Below, piece by piece: positions 1 through 9,387 of a stretch of 64,000 nucleotides of DNA (position 1 is the stretch's first letter; the number at the start of each line of letters is the position of its first letter). The DNA comes from Pontibacter russatus (lineage in GTDB: Bacteria > Bacteroidota > Bacteroidia > Cytophagales > Hymenobacteraceae), in NCBI RefSeq assembly GCF_009931655.1, contig NZ_CP047984.1:1116001-1180000 (forward strand), written 5' to 3'. The translations under genes and the position numbers were made by a program. Under the pieces are notes generated by a model that was not told where the DNA came from, did not search any database, and worked only from the letters and a program-made list of their open reading frames with translations.

Positions 1-433
1 GCTTTTTAAAGCTGGAATAAGGGAATCAATATAGCTCATTCTCTACTGTCCGAGTCCCGAGGAATATTCCGCTTTATTTATGACGGAAGAGTTTTAACAA
101 GAAGAACCGGGTAATACCGGTTCTCCTTGTTTTATGGGTACCTATATAGGAGAAGTATATCTAACAAGTTTGATTAGGAGCCTTGACAAAACCTTTCTAT
201 CTTGATTGGAAGATGAGGATATAAAATTGCTCTTAGCCTAAGCAAGCACTGCAAGAATTTGGAACAAATCGCAAAACCACTTCCATCTTCGGCCTACGGT
301 CTTGTAAGCACTATATACTAGACGTTAAAGGTATTACTATTGGCTGGTATATAGCAATTATCAGAAACATTTACAGACAGAACACTTAATTCTATCGGGT
401 AATGATGAAAGGATTATGGGTTCATAATTAAGA
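1..433. other. gene-free left edge
   Basis: No convincing gene is seen here. Short stop-bounded frames near position 1 could be the 3' end of a gene lying to the left, but too little is present to say. Apart from the hairpin at 96-134 the stretch is AT-rich and featureless, and probably holds the promoter of the lipoprotein that follows. Confidence 0.5.
96..134 (+). terminator. probable intrinsic terminator
   Basis: An inverted repeat with arms ending in AACCGG and CCGGTT (14 bp, one mismatch) and a 6-nt loop is followed by a short T run. It would end transcription coming from the left of the window. Confidence 0.6.
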
Positions 434-454
434 ATGATAACTGAAATAAAAACT

Positions 455-1999
455 ATGCCTAAAAGAATAAAAATATACCTAATATGTATACTTGCCTCTT
501 TGTTCGTGTTAGCGTGCAAACAGTCTGTTAGTAAGGTAACAGATACAACTACTATAGAAGCAGGTACAGCTAAAATAACTGCAGGTACAGCTAAATTAAC
601 AGGAAGCATAACAAGTCCAAATGACATCAGCAAGGATAGCATTTATGTAAATATTTTTGTTCCACATCCAATTTCGGGAGAGATTGTTCAATATAAAGCG
701 CACGTTGATCAGTCAGGGAAGTTCTCTCTTGACATTGAGGTTGAAACCGCTGTTTCTCTGATTGGCATAAACACAAGTTTAAATCCGCACATGCCTTTTT
801 ATGCTAAATTGACAAGTGGTGGTATTACTAATCTCAAAATTTCTTATGACCCAGATTTTCATATCGCAAATATTGACGTTACGCCAGCTAATATGACACA
901 ACATGATATGATCCGTGGCGTAGAATTCATACCTAAAATGGCGTCCTCCGGGCGTGATAAGGCACCGGAACCTATGTATGACAAAAGCACAGATTATTTT
1001 CTGAATCATGCTAAGACTGTTATATCAGAAAGACTAGAGATTTTAAATAATGATACATTAATATCAAAAGAATTAAAAGAAGTGCTGTCCAAAGATTTTC
1101 GTTTAATGATGTATGTAGGACATGTCTTTGATTATGAAAGTGCGATAAATAGGAATTATGGGAATGTAACTGGCGACAGAAGCAATAAACCTGATATACA
1201 AAATATTGACAGATCCTATTATCGTTTCCTGAAAGATTTCAATCTCAATGATCCACAGTATCTGCAAACTTCTGAATTTCTGAATTTTCAGAAAGAAATT
1301 CTCCAAAATGAGATAATAGGGCTCCCTGAAATAGGAGAAAGCGATATTCCCTCTTGGTTAGCAAGTGTGAAAGCTGTTTTATCGGATTTAGTCGGATTCG
1401 ACAATGGTCCATACTACGATATTTTAGCAGCCAATGCTTATGCCAGGCAGCTAAATGAGGAAGTAAGACCGCTTACCGAAAAGCAGAAAGAGCATATAGT
1501 AAATTATTGGAAAAACGGAGAAATTGCAAAGATTCTATTTCGAAAAAACCAGCAGGTTGTTGAATTAGACAAATTCAAATCACCTGCTGTTGTAATTGAC
1601 ATCTCGTCAGTTACAGGCGATAAAGTAATTGAAACAATTGTCGCTAAACATAAGAACAAGGTTGTTTTTATTGACCTTTGGGCAACATGGTGTGGTCCTT
1701 GCCTGCAAGCAATGAATGAATTCAGAAGTACAAAGGGCGATTTTCACGGTAAGGATGTTGCATTTGTGTACCTAACAAACGGTTCTTCACCTCGAAAGCG
1801 ATGGGAAGAAAAAATCAAGGGAATAGGCAGTGAGCATTATTATCTGACAGACACACAGTGGGAACACGTCATGAACCAGTTTGAGTTCGAAGCTATTCCG
1901 TCTTATCTACTATTTAATAAAGAAGGTGTGCTCATCAATAAATTTACAGCCTTTCCTGGAAATGACGAATTGAAAGCAATGATTAATGGCCTGTTGTAA
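455..1999 (+). CDS. TlpA-like thioredoxin-fold lipoprotein
   Basis: Predicted envelope thiol-disulfide oxidoreductase of the TlpA/ResA-like type common in Bacteroidota. The start at 455 gives a clean lipoprotein signal (MPKRIK, hydrophobic stretch, LFVLAC with the lipid Cys at residue 21); an in-frame ATG at 434 adds seven residues. The N-terminal ~380 residues have no motif I recognise. The C-terminal domain carries WATWCGPC at about residue 408, the redox-active CxxC of thioredoxins, followed by a cis-Pro region (AIPSYL). Base composition is clearly more AT-rich than most of the window, hinting at a different origin or weak codon selection. The fold call is firm; the physiological substrate is unknown. 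Confidence 0.85.
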   Translation: MPKRIKIYLICILASLFVLACKQSVSKVTDTTTIEAGTAKITAGTAKLTGSITSPNDISKDSIYVNIFVPHPISGEIVQYKAHVDQSGKFSLDIEVETAVSLIGINTSLNPHMPFYAKLTSGGITNLKISYDPDFHIANIDVTPANMTQHDMIRGVEFIPKMASSGRDKAPEPMYDKSTDYFLNHAKTVISERLEILNNDTLISKELKEVLSKDFRLMMYVGHVFDYESAINRNYGNVTGDRSNKPDIQNIDRSYYRFLKDFNLNDPQYLQTSEFLNFQKEILQNEIIGLPEIGESDIPSWLASVKAVLSDLVGFDNGPYYDILAANAYARQLNEEVRPLTEKQKEHIVNYWKNGEIAKILFRKNQQVVELDKFKSPAVVIDISSVTGDKVIETIVAKHKNKVVFIDLWATWCGPCLQAMNEFRSTKGDFHGKDVAFVYLTNGSSPRKRWEEKIKGIGSEHYYLTDTQWEHVMNQFEFEAIPSYLLFNKEGVLINKFTAFPGNDELKAMINGLL

Positions 2000-2011
2000 A
2001 ATGAGCAAATT

Positions 2012-2046
2012 CGGCCGTTGTTGGCGTTTTAACCAACAACTTGCCG
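2012..2046. terminator. hairpin after TlpA-like gene
   Basis: Perfect 8-bp arms (GTTGTTGG and CCAACAAC) around an 8-nt loop, extended by CGGC/GCCG outside a small internal loop. No strong T tract follows, so termination is only suggested. It lies between the convergent lipoprotein and mutarotase genes. Confidence 0.4.
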
Positions 2047-2102
2047 GTCAAAACATATGGAGAGGGCCGTTTTGCGCATGTGCTATTTAAGTATAATTCA
2101 TA

Positions 2103-2414
2103 TCACTCCAGGTAAAACACCTCTCTTAAAGGAATACTGACAGGGGAATTGTCCGGGTTTGTGTCCATGATATCGGCCATATAGGCCCACCACTTCTGCA
2201 CGATGGCAGTGCTTCCCAAATCCTGCGACGAGCCGCCGCTTTGCTTCTGCACGGCAAACAGGGTGTGGGTTTCTTCATCCAGGTAGATGGCGTAGTCGCT
2301 GATGCCCGCCTCTTTCAGAAGGTGCTTCAGTTCCGGCCATATCACATCGTGCCGCCTTTTATATTCGGCCTCACACCCCTGCTTCAGTTTCATTTTGAAA
2401 GCGAATCGCTGCAT
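2103..2414 (-). CDS. rhaM: L-rhamnose mutarotase
   Basis: Interconverts alpha and beta anomers of L-rhamnose so that the isomerase always has usable substrate. The 103-residue length and the sequence (MQRFAFKMKLKQG near the start, RRHDVIWPEL, then ISDYAIYLDEETHTLFA and a C-terminal WWAYMADIM block) match the RhaM/YiiL family, including the conserved catalytic His region. It is transcribed away from the rhamnose genes that follow on the plus strand, so a shared control region lies in 2415-2876. Cytoplasmic, with no signal peptide. Confidence 0.9.
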   Translation of the reverse strand: MQRFAFKMKLKQGCEAEYKRRHDVIWPELKHLLKEAGISDYAIYLDEETHTLFAVQKQSGGSSQDLGSTAIVQKWWAYMADIMDTNPDNSPVSIPLREVFYLE

Positions 2415-2876
2415 ATATCTCTACTCCTTTTTCCTCAGAAAGCTACTTATAATCCTTCTCTTAAAAATAGTTATTTCAGCCGATACAGTCATCCTGCATT
2501 GTCCGGTATCGGTGTCGTGTCCACGATTTTTGTTACGCCACAGCCTATATAAAGTAGAAAAAGGAGCTTCGCATCTTCATTATATAGCGCAGAAGCTGAA
2601 ATTCAAAGGTATTCCTGCACCGTTACTATCCGCTACCTCATATGTTCTGGCAAAATATAGCCAGTACAGGACACTACCGGATAGTTGCCAAATTAATTAT
2701 GACTATTTTTCAATGCTTTAACGGCCGGCAGACGAGGTTATGTAGGTTTAGCGCCCACCAGAGTGGTGCCTCCAACCGAAAATAAATTTATTTGATAACA
2801 GGATTTGCTCCGGCGTGCCGCCTCCTGTTGCAGTAGCACTATCTACCACCGAACCGATCATACAACCAACAAAAGC
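2415..2876. promoter_or_regulatory. divergent intergenic region of rhamnose genes
   Basis: About 460 nt without a supported gene, between rhaM (minus) and the permease (plus). It is AT-rich compared with both neighbours and should contain both promoters. A 139-codon open frame crosses part of it but runs into the antisense of rhaM and has no recognisable protein features. I see no clear regulator site. Confidence 0.4.
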
Positions 2877-4283
2877 ATGAAGAAAACACTTGCCACCCAG
2901 TTAGACGCCATCAATGAATATGAGCGGGAGCCCGTGCCCGAGAGCAAGCTGAAGGGCCTGAAGAGCTTTGTCGGCATGTACGCCGGGGAGCATACCGCCG
3001 GAACCGAGTTTGTGATTGGCCCGCTGTTCGTGGTGCATGGCGTGAGCGCCCCTGACCTGTTTCTGGGCCTGCTGGTGGGCAACGTGCTGGCTGTTTTGAG
3101 CTGGGCTTTCCTGTGTGCCCCGATAGCCGTGAAAGCCCGCCTCACGCTTTACTACCAGCTGGAGAAAATCTGCGGCAGGTACCTGGTTTCGGGCTACAAC
3201 CTTGTCAACGCGCTCATGTTCTGCTTCCTGGCGGGCTCCATGATTGCGGTGGCGGCCACGGCGGTTGGCATCCCGTTCAACATCGAGATGCCCGGCCTTG
3301 GCGACTTCTACCCTTCGAGCGTAGGCTGGGCGGTCACCGTTTTCCTAGTGGGCATCGTGATTACGGTGGTCGCCATTTTAGGATATGAGCAGATCTCCCG
3401 GTTCGCCAACGTCTGCGCCCCATGGATGATCCTGGTCTTCGTGGCGGCGGCCTTTGCCGTGATGCCGCAGCTGGGTATCACCTCTCTTGAAAGCTTCTGG
3501 CAGGTGGCCCAGACCAGGATATGGAATGGCGTTCCGGTGGACGGGTTCAGCAAGTTCACCTTCTGGCACGTGACGTTCTTTGCCTGGTTTGCCAACATGG
3601 CCATGCACATCGGCATGGGCGACCTTTCCATTCTCCGGTATGCCAAAAAATGGGAATACGGCTTTGCCTCCGTTGCCGGGATGTTTGTGGGGCACGTGAT
3701 GGCCTGGATCGCGTCGGGCATTCTGGTGGCAGCAGCCAGCGGCGAAGTCACGCCGGGCCCCATCGCGTATGGCAGCGCGGGCATCGCGGGGGCCATCTGC
3801 GTGGTGATTGCCGGCTGGACAACCGCCAACCCAACCATATATAGGGCAGGCCTCGCCATCCAGTCGATTGTGCCGAGCGTGAGGAGGTGGAAAGTGACGT
3901 TGGTGGTGGGCCTGGTGACGACAATCGCGGCGCTCTTCCCCGCCCTGGTGATGCGACTGCTGGACTTTGTGGCGCTATATGGCCTGGTGCTGATGCCGAT
4001 GGGCGCCATCATCTTCATCGATTTCTATATCATCCCGAAAATCGGGCTCCGCAGCTACTATGCCGAGGCGGTAAAAACGCCCTTCAACGTGGCGGCTGGT
4101 GTCACCTGGGTGGCGACGCTGGTGCTGTGCTTGTCCCTTAACTACTTTCAGGGCATCGACATCTTCTTTCTGGGGCTGCCGGGATGGTTTATCGCAGCGG
4201 CGCTATACATTGGTCTAAGCAAGCTGTACCAGCAGAAAAAACCGAAACAAGCAGAGATCAAGGTTTCTGCCAATGTAATGTAA
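2877..4283 (+). CDS. NCS1-family (cytosine permease-like) transporter
   Basis: Integral membrane permease of about 468 residues with roughly 12 hydrophobic segments. The start at 2877 (MKKTLATQLD) is preferred over an upstream ATG at 2805, which would add an atypical Cys/Arg-rich leader. Segments such as FVGMYAGEHTAGTEFVIGPL near the N-terminus and AGWTTANPTIYRAG in the second half resemble nucleobase:cation symporter-1 proteins, where the latter region contributes to substrate and sodium sites. Known NCS1 members carry nucleobases, hydantoins or vitamins. Its place upstream of a rhamnose isomerase and kinase makes a sugar or sugar-derived substrate a reasonable inference, but sequence alone does not show it. 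Confidence 0.8.
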   Translation: MKKTLATQLDAINEYEREPVPESKLKGLKSFVGMYAGEHTAGTEFVIGPLFVVHGVSAPDLFLGLLVGNVLAVLSWAFLCAPIAVKARLTLYYQLEKICGRYLVSGYNLVNALMFCFLAGSMIAVAATAVGIPFNIEMPGLGDFYPSSVGWAVTVFLVGIVITVVAILGYEQISRFANVCAPWMILVFVAAAFAVMPQLGITSLESFWQVAQTRIWNGVPVDGFSKFTFWHVTFFAWFANMAMHIGMGDLSILRYAKKWEYGFASVAGMFVGHVMAWIASGILVAAASGEVTPGPIAYGSAGIAGAICVVIAGWTTANPTIYRAGLAIQSIVPSVRRWKVTLVVGLVTTIAALFPALVMRLLDFVALYGLVLMPMGAIIFIDFYIIPKIGLRSYYAEAVKTPFNVAAGVTWVATLVLCLSLNYFQGIDIFFLGLPGWFIAAALYIGLSKLYQQKKPKQAEIKVSANVM

Positions 4284-4317
4284 TCCCGGTTCCTGTTACA
4301 CCTAAACCCCGCATACG

Positions 4318-4506
4318 ATGCAACTCATCTTAAAAATCATATCCTACATCGGGCTTCTCCTCACGGTTGTGCCTGCTTTTTTAGTCTTTTCGGGCGTTAT
4401 CGAGCTGAGCTTCCACAAGACGCTGATGCTGATTGGCACGCTGCTCTGGTTCTTTACGGCGCCCTTCTGGATGAACAGGCAGAGGCACCCGGAAGAGAGC
4501 ATATAA
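4318..4506 (+). CDS. small two-helix membrane protein
   Basis: A 62-residue protein made of two hydrophobic helices (about residues 5-27 and 33-50) joined by a short polar turn, ending in a basic and acidic tail. It follows the permease by 34 nt and is probably cotranscribed. It could be an accessory subunit of the transporter, although no family is recognised. Coding-like composition and tight placement support a real gene. Confidence 0.65.
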   Translation: MQLILKIISYIGLLLTVVPAFLVFSGVIELSFHKTLMLIGTLLWFFTAPFWMNRQRHPEESI

Positions 4507-4732
4507 GTAAAAGGACACAAGCATCAAGAAACAAGACTTTTTACTATATATTGCTGATTTTCATGCGGCTTATATATGTGGTGATCTTATGGATAGCGCA
4601 AGCTTATTTTGTCCGGGTACTCAGCCTCAAACAATGCCACGCGAGGGAGAGGGCCTGGAGCCTCTGAAAATTTAGCAATTGCTGCTGGGGCAGACCTGCC
4701 CCAGACCTTTAATTTATATATAACCCAAGTGC
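4507..4732. other. gap before rhaI
   Basis: About 225 nt with several TATATA motifs and no supported gene or hairpin of note. Confidence 0.3.
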
Positions 4733-6016
4733 ATGATACCAGATAAAGCGCTGATTGAGCGGCATAACGAGAAACAGGCGGCCCGGCACCACAGGAAGTT
4801 CGAAGCCTTGGCTGCGGTGCTGGCCGACGAAGGGTTTTCCGTTGATTCCATCCTGGCCAAAATTACCGACTTTCAGGTGGCCATCCCCAGTTGGGCGCTG
4901 GGCACGGGAGGCACCCGTTTCGGGCGTTTTGCCGGGGGCGGCGAGCCCCGGAGCCTGGAAGAGAAAATAGAAGACGTTGGCCTGCTCCACGCCCTGAACA
5001 GCTCCAGCGGCGCCATATCGCTGCACATTCCCTGGGACATTCCGCAGGACGCGAAGGCCGTCCGGCAGTTGGCCGACTCCTTCGACCTGAAGTTCGACGC
5101 CGTGAACTCCAACACCTTCCAGGACCAGCAGGAGCAGGAGCAGTCGTATAAATTCGGCTCCCTCTCCCACACCGATAAAAGCGTGCGGGACCAGGCCATC
5201 GCCCATAACCTGGATGTGATCCAGCACGGCGTGGCCTTAGGGTCCAAAGCCCTGAGCATCTGGCTTTCGGACGGCACCGACTTTCCGGGGCAGCAGATTT
5301 TCAGGCGGGCGTTCCAGCGCACCCTCGACTCCCTCCAGCAGATATATGCCGCCTTGCCCAGCGATTGGAACATGCTGGTGGAGTACAAGCCCTACGAGCC
5401 GCACTTCTACTCCACCGTGATAGCCGACTGGGGCTCCTCGCTCCTGTTTTGCCAGAAGCTGGGCGAAAAGGCGCTCGGCCTCGTGGACCTTGGCCACCAT
5501 TTGCCTAATACCAACATCGAGCAGATCGTGTCGCGCTTTCTGATGGAGGGCAGGCTCGGCGGCTTCCACTTCAACGACTCCAAGTACGGGGACGACGACC
5601 TGACAGTAGGCTCTATAAAGCCTTATCAGCTGTTCCTGATCTTTAATGAGCTGGTGGAGGGCATGGGGGCCCCGGAGGTAAACAACCCGGCGCTGAGCTG
5701 GATGATTGACGCCAGCCACAACGTAAAGGACCCGCTGGAAGACCTGCTTCAATCCGTGGAAGCCATAAAAATAGCATATGCCCAGGCCCTGATCATCGAC
5801 CGCGAGGCCCTGGAGCGCGCGCAGGCGGAGAATGACGTGACACTGGCGCAGGAAATTCTGCAGAACGCCTACCGCACCGATGTCCGGCCGCTGCTGGCGC
5901 AGGCGCGCCTGCAGGCCGGGGCGGCCCTTCAGCCGGTGGCCTTTTACCGTGACATGAAAATCAGGGAAGAACTGGTGAGGCAGCGCGGGGCGAAAGCTTT
6001 TGCCACCGGCCTCTAG
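4733..6016 (+). CDS. rhaI: L-rhamnose isomerase / sugar isomerase
   Basis: Converts L-rhamnose to L-rhamnulose, the first intracellular step of rhamnose catabolism. The 427-residue protein matches the Pseudomonas stutzeri RhaI type (TIM barrel, metal-dependent) rather than E. coli RhaA. Visible signatures are VPSW-like AIPSWALGTGGTRF near residue 50, AVNSNTF and YKFGSLSHTD, EYKPYEPHFYS, VDLGHH at about residue 250, and GFHFNDSKYGDDDL near 280. The Glu, Asp and His residues in these blocks are the family's metal ligands. Gene order with a mutarotase and an FGGY kinase supports a rhamnose role; family members also act on allose and other sugars. Confidence 0.92.
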   Translation: MIPDKALIERHNEKQAARHHRKFEALAAVLADEGFSVDSILAKITDFQVAIPSWALGTGGTRFGRFAGGGEPRSLEEKIEDVGLLHALNSSSGAISLHIPWDIPQDAKAVRQLADSFDLKFDAVNSNTFQDQQEQEQSYKFGSLSHTDKSVRDQAIAHNLDVIQHGVALGSKALSIWLSDGTDFPGQQIFRRAFQRTLDSLQQIYAALPSDWNMLVEYKPYEPHFYSTVIADWGSSLLFCQKLGEKALGLVDLGHHLPNTNIEQIVSRFLMEGRLGGFHFNDSKYGDDDLTVGSIKPYQLFLIFNELVEGMGAPEVNNPALSWMIDASHNVKDPLEDLLQSVEAIKIAYAQALIIDREALERAQAENDVTLAQEILQNAYRTDVRPLLAQARLQAGAALQPVAFYRDMKIREELVRQRGAKAFATGL

Positions 6017-6133
6017 TCCGGGAAAACAATTATATGCCTACCTTGTACTTATTACCAGCGTAACAGGCGGGGGCGGCTAGCCTCTCCCGCTACTTTAAAC
6101 CTATCGTCTCATCTTCTATATGCATCCTTCTTT

Positions 6134-7471
6134 ATGACTCCTTGTATCGCAATTTTTGATATTGGCAAAACGACAAAGAAAATCCTGCTCTTTGACCAGG
6201 ACTACCAGATAATTAAGGAAGAGGAGGTTAGCTTTAGGGAGACACGGGACGAGGACGGGGATAAGAGCGAAGACCTGGAGGCGGTGACCAACTGGCTGCG
6301 CGCTACCTGGAAAGCCCTCGAAGCTGACAGGAATTACGATGTGCTGGCTGTAAACTTCACTGCCTACGGGGCCAGCCTGGTGCATCTAAACGAGGCGGGA
6401 GAACCCGTCGCGCCGCTGTATAACTACCTGAAACCCTTCCCCGAGGATCTGGAGAAACAGTTTTACAGCACCTACGGAGACAAGCTCGCTATATCGGCGG
6501 AAACAGCCTCGCCGCCGCTCGGCATGCTGAACGCCGGGCTGCAGCTGTACTGGCTGAAGCACCGGAAGCCGGAAGTGTTCGCCCAGATAAAACACACCTT
6601 GCTCCTGCCCCAGTACATCGCTTATCTGTTCACAGGGGAAATGACCACAGAATACACCAGTATCGGCTGCCACACCGCCCTCTGGGACTTTCAGAAAAAA
6701 GACTACCACGCCTGGGTATATGCCGAGGGCTTCGACAAATTGCTCCCTCCCTTGCGCCACCACTACAGGCCCCTGGAGACAAGTTTCCGGGACGGGAAGA
6801 TCCTTGCCGGGCTGGGGCTGCACGACAGTTCGGCGGCGCTCATCCCCTATCTGAAGCAGTACCGGAAGCCCTTCCTGCTGCTCTCTACCGGCACGTGGGG
6901 CATCACCCTCAATCCTTTTGCCAAACAACCCCTGTCCACCTCAGACCTGCAACACGACTGCCTGAAATACCTGACCTACCGGGGCAACCCCGTAAAAGCG
7001 TCGCGCAAGTTTATCGGAAACGTACACGAGGAGCAGGTGAGGCGCCTGGCTGGCTTCTACGACAAGCCACTGGATTATCACGAGTCGGTTCGGTATGAAG
7101 AGCACTTGGCAAATGACGACCTGCAGCCTGGTCCGGGGAAAACTCCAAAGCAGGGACAGACGCCGACGAAAGACACCGTCGTTTCGGCTGTGAGCTTAGA
7201 TGTGGATTTTGCTTTGTATGACACCTACGAGGCCGCATACCATCAGGTAGTCGAGCAGCTTATCCGGCAACTGCTCGACTCGCTGCTGCTGGCAGCGGAG
7301 GGAGACACCAGTGATTTCAAGCTGTTGCTTGTGGAAGGGAGCTTCAGCCGGAACCAGGTTTTCTTGGCACTGCTGAAGCGGGCCTTCCCCGGCCTGAGAA
7401 TCAAAGCCAGAGAAGAGGCACAGGGAACAGCCCTTGGGGCCGCCCTCGCGCTGAACGTCTGGCCGTACTAG
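6134..7471 (+). CDS. FGGY-family carbohydrate kinase, probable L-rhamnulokinase
   Basis: ATP-dependent sugar kinase of 445 residues with the FGGY two-domain layout. It begins with the phosphate-1 loop (IAIFDIGKTTKKILLFD), has the central LLSTGTWGITLNPF segment, and near the C-terminus LLVEGSFSRNQVFLALL and a QGTALGAA adenosine motif. Located 117 nt downstream of rhaI, it most likely phosphorylates L-rhamnulose. FGGY enzymes cannot be assigned a substrate from sequence by eye, so rhamnulokinase is inferred from neighbours. No rhamnulose-1-phosphate aldolase lies in this window; it must be elsewhere. Confidence 0.85.
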   Translation: MTPCIAIFDIGKTTKKILLFDQDYQIIKEEEVSFRETRDEDGDKSEDLEAVTNWLRATWKALEADRNYDVLAVNFTAYGASLVHLNEAGEPVAPLYNYLKPFPEDLEKQFYSTYGDKLAISAETASPPLGMLNAGLQLYWLKHRKPEVFAQIKHTLLLPQYIAYLFTGEMTTEYTSIGCHTALWDFQKKDYHAWVYAEGFDKLLPPLRHHYRPLETSFRDGKILAGLGLHDSSAALIPYLKQYRKPFLLLSTGTWGITLNPFAKQPLSTSDLQHDCLKYLTYRGNPVKASRKFIGNVHEEQVRRLAGFYDKPLDYHESVRYEEHLANDDLQPGPGKTPKQGQTPTKDTVVSAVSLDVDFALYDTYEAAYHQVVEQLIRQLLDSLLLAAEGDTSDFKLLLVEGSFSRNQVFLALLKRAFPGLRIKAREEAQGTALGAALALNVWPY

Positions 7472-7758
7472 GATATCGTGATTTGGGAAATATTTCACTT
7501 GCTTCTTAGTCTACCCACCCCTGCCCCTCCGAGGAGGGGAATCTGCAGACAGGGAAAATGTAATGCACATGAATCAACTGAAAGCGGTATTATATATGCG
7601 ATGCTTCATATATGGAGTGGGCGCGGGGGTTCCTGCGCCCGCCCCTTCCCTGCTGCTGGCAGCGGCAATGTTGAGCCCGCCCCACTAATTTTACCCCGCA
7701 ACCTATCCGCTTATTGCGACTTACTCCGGATATTTGCACCGGCGCTTACGGTGTAGTC

Positions 7759-8910
7759 ATGGATTCTAAAATTAAGCAGCGGGTTTCGCTCAGTGCGTTT
7801 TTCTTTCTCTCAGGGTTTTGCTTTTCGAGTTGGGCGGCCCGCATCCCCACCATCAAAACAAGCTTTGGCTTCAACGAGGCAGAGTTGGGCACCATCCTGC
7901 TCGCCATGCCCGTCAGCTCCCTGATAGGCCTCCCCATCTCCGGCTGGCTCATCACCCGGTTCGACAGCCGGGTGCCCCTGTCGGTGGCTTTTGTTTTATT
8001 TGCCGTTTGCCTGTCGCTCATCAGCCTGGCCAACACCACGGGGATGCTCGTGGCCGCTATTTTCCTGTTTGCCTTCTGCATGCGGGTACTCAACATCTCC
8101 ATGAACACGCAGGCCATCACGCTGCAGAAACTGTACGACCGCAAAATCAACGGCTCGTTTCACGGGCTCTGGAGCACGGGCGGTATTGCGGGCGTGGGCT
8201 ATACCACGCTGATGGTGGCCCTGAACATACCGATGGTGCCGCACCTGCTGTCGGTGTCTGCCCTGGCGGTGCTGGTTACGTTCGTGGCTTACCGGTTTCT
8301 GTTGCGCAACGACAGGTCGGCTGGCGGCAATAAACTGGCCATCGGCAAGCCAGACCCTTATATCCTGTACCTGGGGCTGCTCGTGTTTTTCGCGGCCATC
8401 TGCGAGGGCGGCATGTTCGACTGGAGCGGTATATACTTCCAGCAGGTGGTGCGGGTGGATATTTTCACGTCCGGTTACCTGGTTTTCATGGTTTTCATGG
8501 CGCTCTCCAGGTTCCTCTCCGACCGCCTCATCGACCGCATCGGCATGCCCGCCACCTATATGATGAGCGCGCTTTTCATTTTTGCGGGCATCGGGCTGGC
8601 GACGCTTGTCCCCAGTTTCTGGCCCGCCATGGCCGGGTTTTCGCTGGTTGGCCTTGGCACGGCCGCCGTAATCCCGATGACATATACCCTGGCCGGTGCC
8701 TCCCGCAAATACTCGCCCGGCATGGCCATCTCTATCATTGCCACCTACGGCATCGTCGGCATGCTGATTGGCCCGCCCCTGATCGGTTACCTGGCGCACG
8801 CTTTCAGCCTGCGGGCATCGTTTGTCGCCTTTGCCCTCGCTGGCTTTATGTTGATCCCCATCTCGCAGCTGTTTTTCAGGAAAGAGGCGCAGGTGGCGGC
8901 GGCCGGTTGA
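7759..8910 (+). CDS. MFS transporter
   Basis: Major facilitator protein of about 383 residues with 12 predicted helices. The start at 7759 (MDSKIKQRVS) is preferred over 7714 because the upstream extension is not membrane-protein-like. N-terminal features include FCFSSWAARIPTIKTSF and the loop 2-3 region DSRVPLS; LWSTGGIAGVG lies in helix 5. The general look is that of YbjJ-like sugar-transporter relatives. It comes 290 nt after the kinase on the same strand and may export or import a sugar or pathway intermediate. Substrate unknown. Confidence 0.8.
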   Translation: MDSKIKQRVSLSAFFFLSGFCFSSWAARIPTIKTSFGFNEAELGTILLAMPVSSLIGLPISGWLITRFDSRVPLSVAFVLFAVCLSLISLANTTGMLVAAIFLFAFCMRVLNISMNTQAITLQKLYDRKINGSFHGLWSTGGIAGVGYTTLMVALNIPMVPHLLSVSALAVLVTFVAYRFLLRNDRSAGGNKLAIGKPDPYILYLGLLVFFAAICEGGMFDWSGIYFQQVVRVDIFTSGYLVFMVFMALSRFLSDRLIDRIGMPATYMMSALFIFAGIGLATLVPSFWPAMAGFSLVGLGTAAVIPMTYTLAGASRKYSPGMAISIIATYGIVGMLIGPPLIGYLAHAFSLRASFVAFALAGFMLIPISQLFFRKEAQVAAAG

Positions 8911-9065
8911 CGTTCTGTTTGACCGTCAGCCATATACGAGCAGGCGGCTTGCTGTTTACAAGGATTGGCTATATATAGACATAGGCGGGGCGGAAACATA
9001 TATAAAGCCCGTTGCATAAAAAGGCTTGCATTTGTTGCAGAAGGCGTTTAATTTGCCGTCAGTTT

Positions 9066-9139
9066 CGGGGTGTAGCGTAGCCTGGTATCGCGCCAGCATG
9101 GGGTGCTGGAGGTCGCAGGTTCAAATCCTGCCACTCCGA
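9066..9139 (+). tRNA. tRNA-Pro (anticodon GGG)
   Basis: A complete cloverleaf is visible: acceptor arms CGGGGTG and CACTCCG with one G-T pair and discriminator A, D-loop AGCCTGGTA, anticodon stem CCAGC/GCTGG around loop ATGGGGT (anticodon GGG), and T arm with GGTTCAAATCC. CCA is not encoded. The gene sits at the edge of an AT-rich stretch. Confidence 0.95.
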
Positions 9140-9148
9140 CGATTGAAG

Positions 9149-9180
9149 AAGGCCTTCTACTTTTGTGGAAGGCCTTTTTT
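9149..9180 (+). terminator. terminator of tRNA-Pro
   Basis: Arms AAGGCCTTC and GAAGGCCTT (9 bp, perfect) are followed by a T run, 9 nt after the tRNA end. Confidence 0.85.
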
Positions 9181-9387
9181 GTGCGCAAGAATCTTATTAA
9201 ATTAACACATAAAGGAGAATTAACTTTTTGAGGGTTATCTCCAACTATAAAACATGGTCGTTACTGAACTTGATTTATGATGGCCTGATGAAGTATTATC
9301 ACTTGCCTTTTAATATTAGCATAGAACTGATTGCCCCAACATATGAATATTTAAGATTATTCAGTTTATGCTTCATAAAAAAGTGAT

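Noticed and set aside
2302..2721. 139-codon plus-strand frame upstream of the permease
   Set aside because: Overlaps rhaM in antisense, composition is Ser/Leu/Cys-rich and unlike a protein gene.
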